Shown here: positions 13,501 to 26,802 of the stretch, in pieces | How the letters are laid out: every line of letters begins with the position of its first letter | Position numbering within the stretch: the stretch's first letter is position 1 | From: Lamellibrachia columna | Taxonomy: Eukaryota > Annelida > Polychaeta > Sabellida > Siboglinidae | Direction of reading: 5' to 3' | Assembly (NCBI GenBank): GCA_963662155.1 | Contig: OY759262.1 | Location: 64,676,263 to 64,740,262, forward strand | DNA: 64,000 nt | Translations under genes and position numbers: made by a program | The notes under the pieces: model-generated | What the model was told of the DNA's origin: nothing | Databases searched by the model: none | What the model saw: only the letters and a program-made list of their open reading frames with translations

Positions 13501-16500
13501 ATGTTCTTGTGGTCCCAAACCCTCCGTGTTCTTGAGGTCCTAAACCCTCCATGTTCTTGAGGTCCTAAACCCTCCATGTTCTTGAGGTCCCAAACCCTCC
13601 ATGTTCTTGTGGTCCCAAACCCTCCATGTTCTTGAGGTCCTAAACCATCCGTGTTCTTGTGGTCCCAAACCCGCCGTGTTCTTGAGGTCCTAAACCCTCC
13701 GTGTTCTTGTGGTCCCAAACCCTCCATGTTCTTGAGGTCCTAAACCCTCCGTGTTCTTGAGGTCCTAAACCCTCCATGTTCTTGTGGTCCCAAACCCTCC
13801 ATGTTCTTGAGGTCCTAAACCCTCCATGTTCTTGAGGTCCCAAACCCTCCATGTTCTTGAGGTCCCAAACCCTCCATGTTCTTGAGGTCCTAAACCCTCC
13901 ATGTTCTTGAGGTCCCAAACCCTCCACGTTCTTGAGGTCCCAAACCCTCCATGTTCTTGAGGTCCTAAACCCTCCATGTTCTTGAGGTCCTAAACCCTCC
14001 ATGTTCTTGAGGTCCCAAACCCTCCATGTTCTTGAGGTCCCAAACCCTCCATGTTCTTGAGGTCCCAAACCCTCCATGTTCTTGAGGTCCTAAACCCTCC
14101 ATGTTCTTGAGGTCCTAAACCCTCCATGTTCTTGAGGTCCCAAACCCTCCATGTTCTTGAGGTCCCAAACCCTCCATGTTCTTGAGGTCCCAAACTCTCC
14201 ATGTTCTTGAGGTCCCAAACCCTCCATGTTCTTGAGGTCCTAAACCCTCCATGTTCTTGAGGTCCTAAACCCTCCATGTTCTTGAGGTCCTAAACCCTCC
14301 ATGTTCTTGAGGTCCTAAACCCTCCATGTTCTTGAGGTCCCAAACCCTCCATGTTCTTGAGGTCCTAAACCCTCCATGTTCTTGAGGTCCCAAACCCTCC
14401 ATGTTCTTGTGGTCCCAAACCCTCCATGTTCTTGAGGTCCCAAACCCTCCATGTTCTTGTGGTCCCAAACCCTCCATGTTCTTGAGGTCCCAAACCCTCC
14501 ATGTTCTTGTGGTCCTAAACCCTCCATGTTCTTGAGGTCCTAAACCCTCCATGTTCTTGAGGTCCTAAACCCTCCATGTTCTTGAGGTCCTAAACCCTCC
14601 ATGTTCTTGAGGTCCTAAACCCTCCATGTTCTTGAGGTCCCAAACCCTCCATGTTCTTGAGGTCCTAAACCCTCCATGTTCTTGAGGTCCCAAACCCTCC
14701 ATGTTCTTGAGGTCCCAAACCCTCCATGTTCTTGAGGTCCTAAACACTCCATGTTCTTGAGGTCCCAAACCCTCCATGTTCTTGAGGTCCCAAACACTCC
14801 ATGTTCTTGAGGTCCCAAACTCTCCATGTTCTTGAGGTCCTAAACCCTCCATGTTCTTGAGGTCCTAAACCCTCCATGTTCTTGAGGTCCTAAACCCTCC
14901 ATGTTCTTGAGGTCCTAAACCCTCCATGTTCTTGAGGTCCCAAACCCTCCATGTTCTTGAGGTCCTAAACCCTCCATGTTCTTGAGGTCCTAAACCCTCC
15001 ATGTTCTTGAGGTCCCAAACCCTCCATGTTCTTGAGGTCCCAAACCCTCCATGTTCTTGTGGTCCCAAACCCTCCATGTTCTTGAGGTCCCAAACCCTCC
15101 ATGTTCTTGTGGTCCTAAACCCTCCATGTTCTTGAGGTCCTAAACCCTCCATGTTCTTGAGGTCCTAAACCCTCCATGTTCTTGAGGTCCTAAACCCTCC
15201 ATGTTCTTGAGGTCCCAAACCCTCCATGTTCTTGTGGTCCCAAACCCTCCATGTTCTTGAGGTCCCAAACCCTCCATGTTCTTGTGGTCCTAAACCCTCC
15301 ATGTTCTTGAGGTCCTAAACCCTCCATGTTCTTCAGGTCCTAAACCCTCCATGTTCTTCAGGTCCCAAACCCTCCATGTTCTTGAGGTCCTAAACCCTCC
15401 ATGTTCTTGAGGTCCTAAACCCTCCATGTTCTTGAGGTCCCAAACCCTCCATGTTCTTGAGGTCCCAAACCCTCCATGTTCTTGTGGTCCCAAACCCTCC
15501 ATGTTCTTGAGGTCCCAAACCCTCCATGTTCTTGTGGTCCTAAACCCTCCGTGTTCTTGAGGTCCCAAACCCTCCGTGTTCTTGAGGTCCTAAACCCTCC
15601 GTGTTCTTGAGGTCCTAAACCCTCCGTGTTCTTGAGGTCCTAAACCATCCGTGTTCTTGAGGTCCTAAACCATCCGTGTTCTTGAGGTCCTAAACCATCC
15701 GTGTTCTTGAGGTCCTAAACCATCCGTGTTCTTGAGGTCCTAAACCATCCGTGTTCTTGAGGTCCCAAACTCTTCTTGCTCATCTTGCCCCAAACCCTCG
15801 CATTCTTCTTCTATCTTCTTGTGCTGAGGGCAGAAACTATCGCATACCACCTTCCTCTGTCCTGAGCCATGGCAGTCATTTTGTCTATCGTTTCGAGGTT
15901 TACGACCTTTCCCACTCTTAAAAAGACCCTTTTCAGAATTTCTTTACGCCTTCCCGTATTTCTTTTTCCAGTTGCTGTAAGAAGTCTTTCTCGTGTCATC
16001 TCTTCTTGTTTCTTGAGATGTAGTCCTGTTGGCAATCTTCTCTTACTTCTTTGTTGGTTTTGTGTTCTCGCCAATGGATTACTCTTACTTTTCAGTTCAT
16101 AAAGATGTTTTGTTTTAATTGCCGATAGCTTAATAAGCTGTTGACAATTAATCCCACCTTGATAAATGTACCTAACTGACGAAAGTCTGTTTCTCCTCAG
16201 GGAAGACATACACAATGCTGGGAGTGGACGACTCAGCCCAGAACCTGGGAGTGATCCCGTGTGCCATTGCATGGTTGTTTCGACTGATCAACGAGCAGAA
16301 GGAGAAGACAGGAGCGCGATTCTCTGTGCGTGTGTCTGCGGTCGAGGTGACTGGCAAGGAAGAACGACTCAAGGATCTGCTCTCGCATGTCGCCACCAGT
16401 AAGTCTCAGGGAGCTCCCACAATGTATCTCTCCAAAGTACAGATAATCTAATTATCTCTCCAAAGTACAGATCATCTAATTATCTCTCCAAAGTACAGAT

Positions 16501-19500
16501 ACTTTAATTATTAAAGGCACAAAGTGAAATCATGTTTTTGTAGTATATACTACATATTCTAACACATTTACTGCCCAAATGTCTTTTAATGAACCACGTA
16601 TAAAACTATAATTTGGCGTTATCCTGTCATGGTAATGAACATTAACATATCTGTTGAGCATGCAATGTTAACATCATATTCATGTTGAAACATTCAAATT
16701 AAGCAGATAACAGTCAAAATATATGGAAAAAAATTGGTTTATTAGAATACATTTGGGCAGTCACAATGTTAGAATATAGTTTTGAGTTATATAAAATGAT
16801 TTTATAGTAAAAGCTATCAGATTTTGTGCATATAAGCAGAAGGGGTTTTAAGTTCTCTCTGGTTGTGTGTGAAGTTGTACCGCTCACAGCTGAGGAAGAA
16901 GTATTATGTGTTTGAAATGTGGATGGAAAAGGGTACATCGTGGACACACAAAATAACCCAGTAGTAGTACCACCTGGTGGACAATTTGAAATTAGTGTAA
17001 TAGCAGTGGTGACCCCTGGTGTATTGATTATAAATACAATGGTATTTCTCTAAACAGCTTGCCATTACATGATTGGCCTGTATATCACAACTTAATATCA
17101 GCCACTTTGTCATAGACGACCCCCACACATGATGGTTCTAATATTAAGCCTCTGATTCTTGATTCTACGTTACAACTTTACAGACTGAGGTTAGATTTTG
17201 ACAGTGGCTACTATTGTCTCCAACTGGAGTGCTGTGCTGTTACAGATACAGAGGCTGGGAGTGGAACTGCCCCTGGTGTGTACCTCAAGGAAGACCCCAT
17301 CTCTGGCACACAGCTTGAGAATCAGAGCGAACTGCGTGCACCAACAGTTCAGTGTGCTGCGTACTACCTGGATGCCGCCATTGCTGCGCGCACCATCCCT
17401 GGTGAGTGTCACTGGTACCATCACCACCTGGTGAATGGAACTAGTACTAATGAGTAACCCTGCTTCATTATTATCCAGCCTTGCTCTATAGCCAGGGCTG
17501 GCTTCAATGACAATTGTCAATTATACAGCATCATACACATTCAATTATATAAAAAAATTATATTAATTACAATTACATTGCTGCAAAAATATTACATTGT
17601 TTTATAAAGGAATATTACACATACCATTTTACACAGTTAATTAAACATGGTTTTAGGTGAATTCATGCGTTCCTGCTGCTAGGGTTAAGTTCAGCTACAG
17701 TGGTCAATTTCAATAGTCAATTACAAAGCCTCATCAAACTCAATTTCGATAATAGTGTCCTAAAAATCAGCTACAGTTGCAATTACAGTTCAAACTCAGC
17801 TACAGTTGCAATTACGTTGTAATTGTAATTAATTACGAATTACACAATTACAGTTGAATCCAGCCCATTTGCTAGGATCATTGATTGACGACATTGTCGT
17901 GTTGGATGTTTCAGAAGTGGAGGAGGATGCAAGGAACTCTCACATGTTGTTCACCGTACACATCTACCAGTATCAGCTGGACAAAGTTCAGAAGGGCATC
18001 AGCAGTGGAGGTAACCACCCTTCCCCACCCTCCCCCATTCAATAGCGTTGTTCACTTTTTATACCCGTTGTCACAGTTCTCTACCTTTTCTATGTTTTAC
18101 TTCTCTCCTCTACTTTTGTGTTTCCAAACTGCAATAACTTCATTTGGAAATTTAACTATTTTTCGAGTTAGCAATAAATGTTGCATGTGGAATTAATACT
18201 GGTAGACAGGGTATCTGTGGAGTCTTGAACAGTCTTAGCAGTGTTCGAAATTAAGGCCTTTTTATTGGCGGCCCAAATTTTTTTTACTAACTTCAGACGC
18301 TGCTTGCATCTTACATTTTGAGGCCTTGAAAAGTTCTTTAATATGGGAATTTCCAAAGAAAGCTCTTAAAAACATATTTTATTTTATCAAACTTGAATTT
18401 GTCATGGGAAAACATCTTAATTTCTGAAAGTATTGGTCATAAGAGTTCTTAGATGTGATCATCCCAAAGCCACATCCTGGAGTATGTACAGTTAATACAT
18501 TTACATTAATCCCCTTACCAATATATCATACAGTTGATGTAATGTTTGAGCCTGTTCCAGTTGCTGGTGGCCGGAGCCGGTTGCATCTGCTGGACTTGGG
18601 CAGCTGTAGCAAGAGCAAGGATGGCCAGGCCCTGAGTCTGCAGGCCCTGGGCAATGTCATATGGGCCCTACTGAATGGACAGCGACACGTGCCATACAGG
18701 TAGATTGTATACGGAGTTGTATACAGTACCTGCTCTACTTTCTGTCATTAAATACTTACATGTGTACCTCGTTAGTCCATTGTCAATAAGTGCAAAGAAA
18801 TTAATATTTTCTTTTTACTTTCACACTGGAAAAATTATGTTACAATATTTTTTATTGCTTAATTGTTTTATGGGACATTGTGATACTGAATTTATTAGTA
18901 TTTATGACATCTCTGTTGGTTAAAGATAATATCCTACTGGTACAAACAGTGTTGCTACCATGATAATATTTTAGAAAATACTCTATTTGGCGATAAAATA
19001 AAAGGTGAAATATAACGTTTTTCATCACGATTTATTGATTGGTCAAGCATGTTTAACAAGATTTAACAAGATTTGCCATCCAAGCCAAAGGCCCAGATGG
19101 CATGTGGACAAGGAAGCCATTGGCTTATCGAGAGTCCAATAATGTTCATCTACTTATAACCCGCCCTCATGAGATATGTGTCTACCTTATTTTTAAACAT
19201 ATTCACGCTGCTAGCAGTTACACAATCTGTAGACAATTTGTTCCATTCATTTATTGTCCTCTGTGAGAACGAGTGCTTCCTGATGTCCAATCTACATTGA
19301 TCCTTTACTAATTTTGCCTCATGTCCTCTAGTTCTGCTATCCTTCTTGAGTGAGAAAAACATATTTCTATCAATATTTTCATACCCATTCAATATCTTAA
19401 AAACTTCAATCTGATCTCCTCTTAACCTCCTTGTCTCTAGAGTTGTAAAACCACATTCTTTCAGGCGTTCTTCATAACTAAGGTCTCTCAGTTCTGGAAT

Positions 19501-22500
19501 CATTTTAGTTGCTCTCCTTTGTATGCGTTCAAGCGTATCTATATCCTTCTTACGATATGGTCTCCATGCTTGTATACAGTATTCTAAATGAGGTCTAACT
19601 ATTGCTTTATAAAGAGGTATAATTAACTTTTTTCCCTTGTATGTTATGTTTCTTCTAATCAATCCAATAATTTGATTACCCTTTGAAGCTGCAATACCAC
19701 ACTGCTCTGAAACTTTCATATCAGCGCTTATTGTAACTCCTAAGTCCTTTTCTTTTACAGTAGTACCCAGAACAGTATCTCCCATTTTATAGTTTACATT
19801 CAAGTTCCCATGTCCTGTATATAGGCATTTACATTTCCCAAAATTGAACAACATCTGCCATTTCTCAGACCATTTCACTAATCTGTCTAGATCGTTTTGT
19901 AAATGTTGTTTATCACCATCAGTATTAACTTTTCTAAACAGTTTTGTGTCATCCGCAAATTTCAGTACGTTACTTGTTATACTGTCGTCCAAGTCATTGA
20001 TATAAATTAAGAATAATATAGGTCCTAATACTGATCCTTGAGGTACCCCACTCAAAACCGATTTCCAATTTGAAACTTCTCCATCTACTACAACTCGTTG
20101 TCTTCTGTCAGTCAGCCATTGTTCTATCCAGTCAGTTATGCTATCCCCGATACCATGGGCTTTTAATTTAAGTAGTAATCTTTGATGTGGCACTTTGTCA
20201 AAAGCTTTCTGAAAATCTAAGTAGATAATATCTACTGGCGATCCCACGTCTATCCACTTAGTAATTTCTTCCAAAAAACATAACATTTGTTAAGCATGAC
20301 CTCGCTTTAAGGAATCCATGTTGAGATGAATTTAATAATTTATGCTTAACGAGGAAGTCCACCATATGGTCTTTAATTAACCGTTCTAATAATTTACAAA
20401 TCACTGACGTTAAACTCACTGGTCTGTAATTCTCTGACTTATTTCTCGAACCCTTTTTAAATAATGGTATGATGTTTGCTTCTTTCCATTCAAACGGAAC
20501 AACTCCCTCTTTTAATGACAAGTTGAATACTCTTGCAAGTGGTATACTGATTTGTTCTACTGTTTCCATTAGTAATTTTGGAGGAATCCCATCCACTCCC
20601 GGTGATTTGTTATCCTTCATTGCCTTTATTTTCTTAGCTACCAATTCTGGAGTTACAACTAACTAAATAGTCAGATTTAGCCCCCTGAAATTTAGCATCA
20701 GCAACTGGTAATGAACTAATATCTTCTTTGGTAAACACTGAACTGAAGTAATCATTTAGGTCTTCTGCCATTAAAATCCCCTGTGATATTATATTTCCAG
20801 CACTGTCTTCTAGAGGTCCAACCTTGTCTTGTACGTTTTGTTTACTCCTGACATATGCATAAAAACTCTTGCTGTCATTTTTTATGTTACATGCTAGTTT
20901 TTGCTCATAGCTTCTTTTAGATTGTCTGATTTCAGTTGTAGCTGCATTAAGTGCCTCTTTGTATTTTGCATAGTCTTCTTCCTTTCTGGTACGCCTATAA
21001 ACCCTCCACATAGTTTGTTTTAGCATTATTTTTCTAATAGCCTCTTTTGACAAGTGTTTCTTTCTACACCGTTTTCCTTGTTTTTGGAAGGGAACAAATT
21101 TATAAATTTATCGATGATACTCTCAATTTCATATTTTAGAATATTCCAACATTCAATTGCGGTCTTATTCATCAGCATGTTATTCCAATCTAGCTTTGCT
21201 AAATATTTTCTCATATCTTTGTAGTTACCTTTGTGGAAGTTTCTCTTGTACGTTTTCTTATTTTTACTTTCTGATTTTACATTGATGTCAAAATGTATTT
21301 GATTATGGTCACTATTATGGTATGTTGGATTGTCTTGTCCAAATGAAGCTCTGACATATCTCTGAATCTGAATGTGCTATGTGTTTGGCCGACACTGGAT
21401 TACTGTGTTTGACATTGTCTGTCTATGTGTCACTGACAGAGAGAGCAAGTTGACACAGCTGATGCGAGACTCGCTGGGGAACCTGTCATGTCGGACATGC
21501 ATGATCGCACATGTGTCACCGACAATGGCGGCATACAACGAGACACTGCACGTCATTCAACTGGCGGCGAAGATACATCGCATGAAGCGACGACGGACTA
21601 AGGTGAGTAAATGTCACAACGTGATCGTGCCACAAATGGTCATTCATACCATTCATTTATCTTAAAGGAAATTTATTTATTTTTGTTCCATATCCCTTAA
21701 AATTCCTCTATTTTTCTCCCATATCCCTTAAAATTCCTTTATTTTAGTCCCATATTTTTAAAAAGTCCTTTATTTTTCTCCCTTAAAAATCGACAGTATT
21801 ATGATATTATGATATTAAATGTTTTTGTTGGCTTCACTTTCAGTTCTCCAGCACTAGTTCTGAAGATAGCAGTTCTTGTGATGAATCCGGGCGCTTCCGT
21901 CGTACCCGGATGGGACGTATAGGGATCCGCATGGGAACACTGCGAGAGGACACGATGTACAGTAGCGCCCTCTCTTGCTCAGATCATGACTACCCATCGA
22001 GTAGTGAGCAGTCATGTGACACAGTCATCTACGTTGGCCCGAACGGTCACATGTTGAGTGACCGAGAGTTGACTGACAATGAGGGGCCACCACCGGTCGG
22101 TTCGATGATATTTCGGCGGCCATCACCATTGACGTGTCACCATGGTTATGGTGGGTCGAAGTCGTCAGGGGATGAGGGCATTGCAAGTGCGGATGGACGC
22201 AGCACACTCTCCGACGGAGAGGGGTATGTGAGAAAGTCGGCGCCAAAATGTGGCGCAAGTGCACTGTATTTGAGACACTCGACAAAGAGTGCCAGTTCAC
22301 CTGTTGATGGCAGCACGCTGGAGCGGGCAAAATTAAGGACTAAAGCATTTATGTCACCAAAGCACCGCGGTGCGGATGTTAACTCTTCCGAACAGTGGAT
22401 AGATGGTCCTGCAGTTATTGCTGCCACTTGCAGACCATGCTCGGAAGCACGGCGGCCAGGCACACCCAGTAGGGGGCAGAGCATCCACCGACCGTCCCAC

Positions 22501-25500
22501 GGTGTTGAACAGTGGGTGGATGGGCCGAATGTGGTGCGTGAAAGAAACTGTTCTGTATCGTCGGCACCGGGAGAACGCTGGATCGATGGGCCAGCGATGG
22601 AGATGCATGCCGCGCAAACAAAACAGACACATGCTGCACAAACAAAACAGACACATGCTGCACAAACAAAACAGACACATGCCATGCAAACAAAACAGAC
22701 GTACGCTGCACAAACAAAACATTTGCCTAGTGAGTTGTGGGTAGATGGCCCGAGGGAGTTCCAGATTGAACGCGGTCAGCTTGAGGGAGAAGCCAGTAGT
22801 CAGGTAGACAGCGTGAAGGGACCAGTGCGTGAGCCGCCATGTGCAGAATCGAACATGTCACTCGGCGGTAACGCATTAGATGTGGGTAGTAGAACGTCTC
22901 TAGCGGTGGAGCCCGACTCTAGGCCCGTCAGTGGTATTGATGTATCTGACCACCAGGTGACGCCTATGCCCAACTTATGCGGAGGCGAGGAGCAGTCATG
23001 TGTCGATGGCGACGAATTCGTGCGAGACTGGCTCGATAAACACAGAGTGGTGCCATCTGGTGGCTCGACAGGGGAGTCACGCTCCCCACATCACCGTAGC
23101 TCCCGGAGGGGAAGTGGCGAACGTGGGAAGTCACCACGGCAACAACATCTGTCGATGGATGAAATGTTGTTTGGCGAGACAAACCGAAGACACGAGAACT
23201 CTCCGAAGTCGGAGAGTAGAAAGGCAGCTGGTGGTGTTCTCCATAAATCTTTGTCGTCCAAGCAGGACGCATCGCCAGTTCCCAGCAGACATTCTCAGAT
23301 GAGTCACGCAAGTCGACATTTGACCAGCGGATGTACCGCTCCCCCTGGCGCTAGCAACCGCACTGCATTGTGGGTGCAATCGGTTCAGCAAGCCATCTGT
23401 GCTACCAAACCCTCATCTGTTAATGATTCAGGACTCGAAATGACATATGAGTTGCCTTCACACGTTGCCGAAGCAGTGGCACCACTTTGTGATAGTTGTA
23501 GCGGTATGCCAGAAGGCGACGTCCAGCACCGTGGCAGCATGGGTAGTTTAGATGTTGAATGTGTCGATGAAAAATCATCAGCTCTCGACACGGACATTGA
23601 TAGCATTTCGGTCTCGCAACTTGCCATGGAGACCGCCACTGCTATGGCAAAAACAGCAGAGGAGGGTACCCAGTGTGCTTCAGTGTCGCCCTCTATATGG
23701 TACACTCCGGAGGAGCTCGGACTGCGTGTGTGTGTCACCGATCAGTCGACATGTGAATCTGAAGCAGACGACGTACGAAAGGATGTATCAAGAAGTGCAG
23801 ATTTATTGAACCGCCAGTCGATTTACGAATTGCAAATGGACGAACAACTGGAGGTTGATAACGCTATCTGTGATGACACTGGTGTCGTTAAGACAGTAGC
23901 ATCAATGATGCTTGCAAAGCCTGCAGAGAATAACATTGGTCGATTGCCAAACAAAGACAACCATTGCTTGGCAACCAATGGTAACACTTCACCCAACTCA
24001 TCGGAGGAATCAAAGAACTCGGCTGATGACTCCCCGCTGCTGCCATCTAGCCTGCGACGACCAGATGGTGCATCCAATCCCAATCTGTCGACATCTGACC
24101 CGGTGAAGCCGTTTTCACATGGTCCGGAGTACATCCTCCAATCTGTGCTTACCTCATTGCCAGCACCAATGTCTACGTCAAAGTCGACCGTGCCTCAACC
24201 TGGCGAGATAACTGTGAACTATGCATTGATGAATCGCTCTGTAGAGGGGCAGTGTTGTCAGGACAGCGTTTGTCCAAACTCGCCAAGTCCAAGTGATCTT
24301 CTGCCGAGATCTGCTAAACCGACAGTGCCTACAAAGCCATCAGGCATGCCCAAGCCAAGTGTACTTCCCAAACCTAATCCCAAGTGTGTGGGTTCTCCCC
24401 GGGAGAAACCCCAGGTTCCCGTGAGAACAAGTTCCATACAGAAATCTGCATGTTGCTTCAATGTGGAAACGCGAACAAAGCCAAAAACAACCGTGCCAAA
24501 TGTGAAACCTCAGAAAGAGGCTAGCGACAGAGGCAGCCGAACAACAGGTTGTATTGGGTCGTCGAAGTCAACACCATCTCGTCTGCCATCTTTGTCGAAC
24601 TGCATCCCGGTCAAAGGGGGCCATCACTTGAGTCGCAGCAGCACCCCGCCAGGTAGCCGTGAGTCAATGCGCGTTGCAAATAACTCATGCTCGAAAACAT
24701 CGAAAATCTCGTCCTCTTCCTCAAAGAGCCCGTCGAAAACCAACAGCCACAGCAAAAGTCCATCTCCGAGCAAGAGTAGTCATGTGACCAAGCTGAGCCG
24801 ATTCATGGGAATGCGGTCGAGTTTTGATGAGACCCGTAAGAGCCGTTCGTCCAGTGAACCGGACGGGAAGAAAGACAAGGCGAATAAGCAACTTCTCTCG
24901 CCCTATTCAGTCATCTCGAAGGTGCGATCGTCGAGCTTCTCTGGCGCGAGCAGCGGACATGGTTCGGGAAGTAGCAGTGGCAGGGGCGGGTGCTACCAGA
25001 CCGCGAGAAAGTGCAGCAGTGGCAGTAAGACGGAGGGCATGAGCAGTGGGTATGAGAGCATGCTGCGGGACAGCGAGGTGACTGGCACTTCGTCCTCTCC
25101 CCATGACTCCACCAGCGAGAGCTCATCTGGTGGTCGCAGGGTCAAGGTCACAAAGATTCACAAGAAGAAAGTGACGTGTGAGTTTTTAGTTCCTCTTACA
25201 ATTGGAGTAAACAAAATCACCTTCAAATCACGTTCAATCATTGGTAGTTCTGCTAGTTGTACAATAGGAGGCAACACTAATTAGCAAGTTTGAACCAGGC
25301 AGATAGTGTGATTATCTCACATGGCTTTAATTCACGTTCAATGTTCATATGTAAGATGGCATTAATATGAATGATTTTGTTGCACTGCGATGGCAAAATG
25401 TTTTTGCCTCTGTGCTGATGAAATATTAAATATAAATTCAAAATAAAATGATTGACAAATTACCTTACATTACAGTATGCAACACTGACGTAAATCTAAA

Positions 25501-26746
25501 AATATGCTAATTTTCTCTCATACTATTTTTTTCCTAACACCAAGCTTGACCCTGGCAAGTGCGCTTTCTTTATAGCTGCACCCAAAATCTGGAATGAACT
25601 TCCCATCATTGATTGTTTAAAATGTCCACATTATATCCTCGGCTGTCCCTCGTTTTGATGTTGACTTTTGTGCATCCCTGTTCATGGTATCATGCTTAAT
25701 AATTCTGGTTTGTTGCGCCTCTAAGGTTTGTGAGCATGTAGGCTGAGCATGTAGGCTGAGCATGTACGCCCGTCATCCAGACAGGCTAACCTAATAGTTC
25801 ATAAGTAACTGTCGTGATAACGATATTAAAAAAAATCACCGTCAATATCTCTCAAAATTGCGACATAATAGTAGTTATAGTACCGTCTAGTTATAGTAAC
25901 GTCTTGTTATAGTAATGTCTAGTTATAGTAATGTCTAGTGATGCTTTGCCTTGCTCATAGCGTTGTGGACAGCAGTACTTAATAAATACAAAGTGTAATT
26001 CGATTGTAGAATTAGCAGGGTGAATTTCAAATAAATTAAACTGAGACGACCCGACCATGGGGTCATAGATGACCTGACCATGGGGTCGTAGATGACCTGA
26101 CCATGGGGTCGTAGATGACCTGACCGTGGGGTCGTAGATGACCTGACCGTGGGGTCGTAGATGACCTGACCGTGGGGTCGTAGATGAACCCCTGAAAGTT
26201 TGACGTCCAAGATGGAAAGCACCTAGGAGTAACATAGCATACAAACAAACATATAGTTCATTGAAACATACTTATAGGATTACCTGCTGATGTTGTCCAT
26301 GTCCTCTCAGTTTCTATCTTCTCTCCAGTGACTCGCCGCAGTCGATCTGCACCTGCCCGCACCACCGACCTCTCCACGGTGCCACATCCCTCTGACAGTG
26401 GCTCCATCTACAGTGCAGTGGCATCGACACGGGCCTGGGTGAACACACGGCGGCAACTAGTGGACACGGATGAGCCGGTTGAGATAAAGATGTACGAGTT
26501 CGAGGACGTCGAGAGGATGGCCAGACGGAGACAGGAGGAAGTGCGGGTAAGTACGGGTTATGGTGGATTACAAAATAATTTGTTAGTTAAAAGGAATCTT
26601 CAATGATTTTCATTGGTTAACTGAATGACTGTTTACGGGACATTGTCACTGAGGTTGGGACATCACGACACATTTATAACATTTTGGTTGCTTAAAAATA
26701 ACCATACAAAATGTGTTACTATAATGATCTTTGTCTTATTTTAGAA

Positions 26747-26802
<56 letters not shown>

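Larger units (their letters stand above)
19035..21375 (-). mobile_element. 5'-truncated CR1/Jockey-like LINE
   Basis: On the minus strand, from high to low coordinates, the order is the end of an APE-type endonuclease ([16 protein letters not shown] near 21300), a linker, and a reverse transcriptase. The RT shows [45 protein letters not shown] and the catalytic FADDTKLF. The RT is broken by frame shifts near 20640 and 20270, so the copy is dead. The minus-sense 3' end holds short ATCTTGTTAA-type direct repeats near 19050-19075, like the microsatellite tails of CR1-type elements. Clade assignment is by resemblance only. Confidence 0.9.

Noticed and set aside
13365..15568. Series of roughly 95-codon minus frames reading EHGGF and DLKNMEG
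   Set aside because: They are phases of the 25-bp minisatellite, each closed after a few hundred bases, inside a kinesin intron.
13319..15772. Resemblance of CCTAAACCCT to a telomere repeat
   Set aside because: The word is part of a 25-bp unit and is not itself tandem. The locus is inside an intron.
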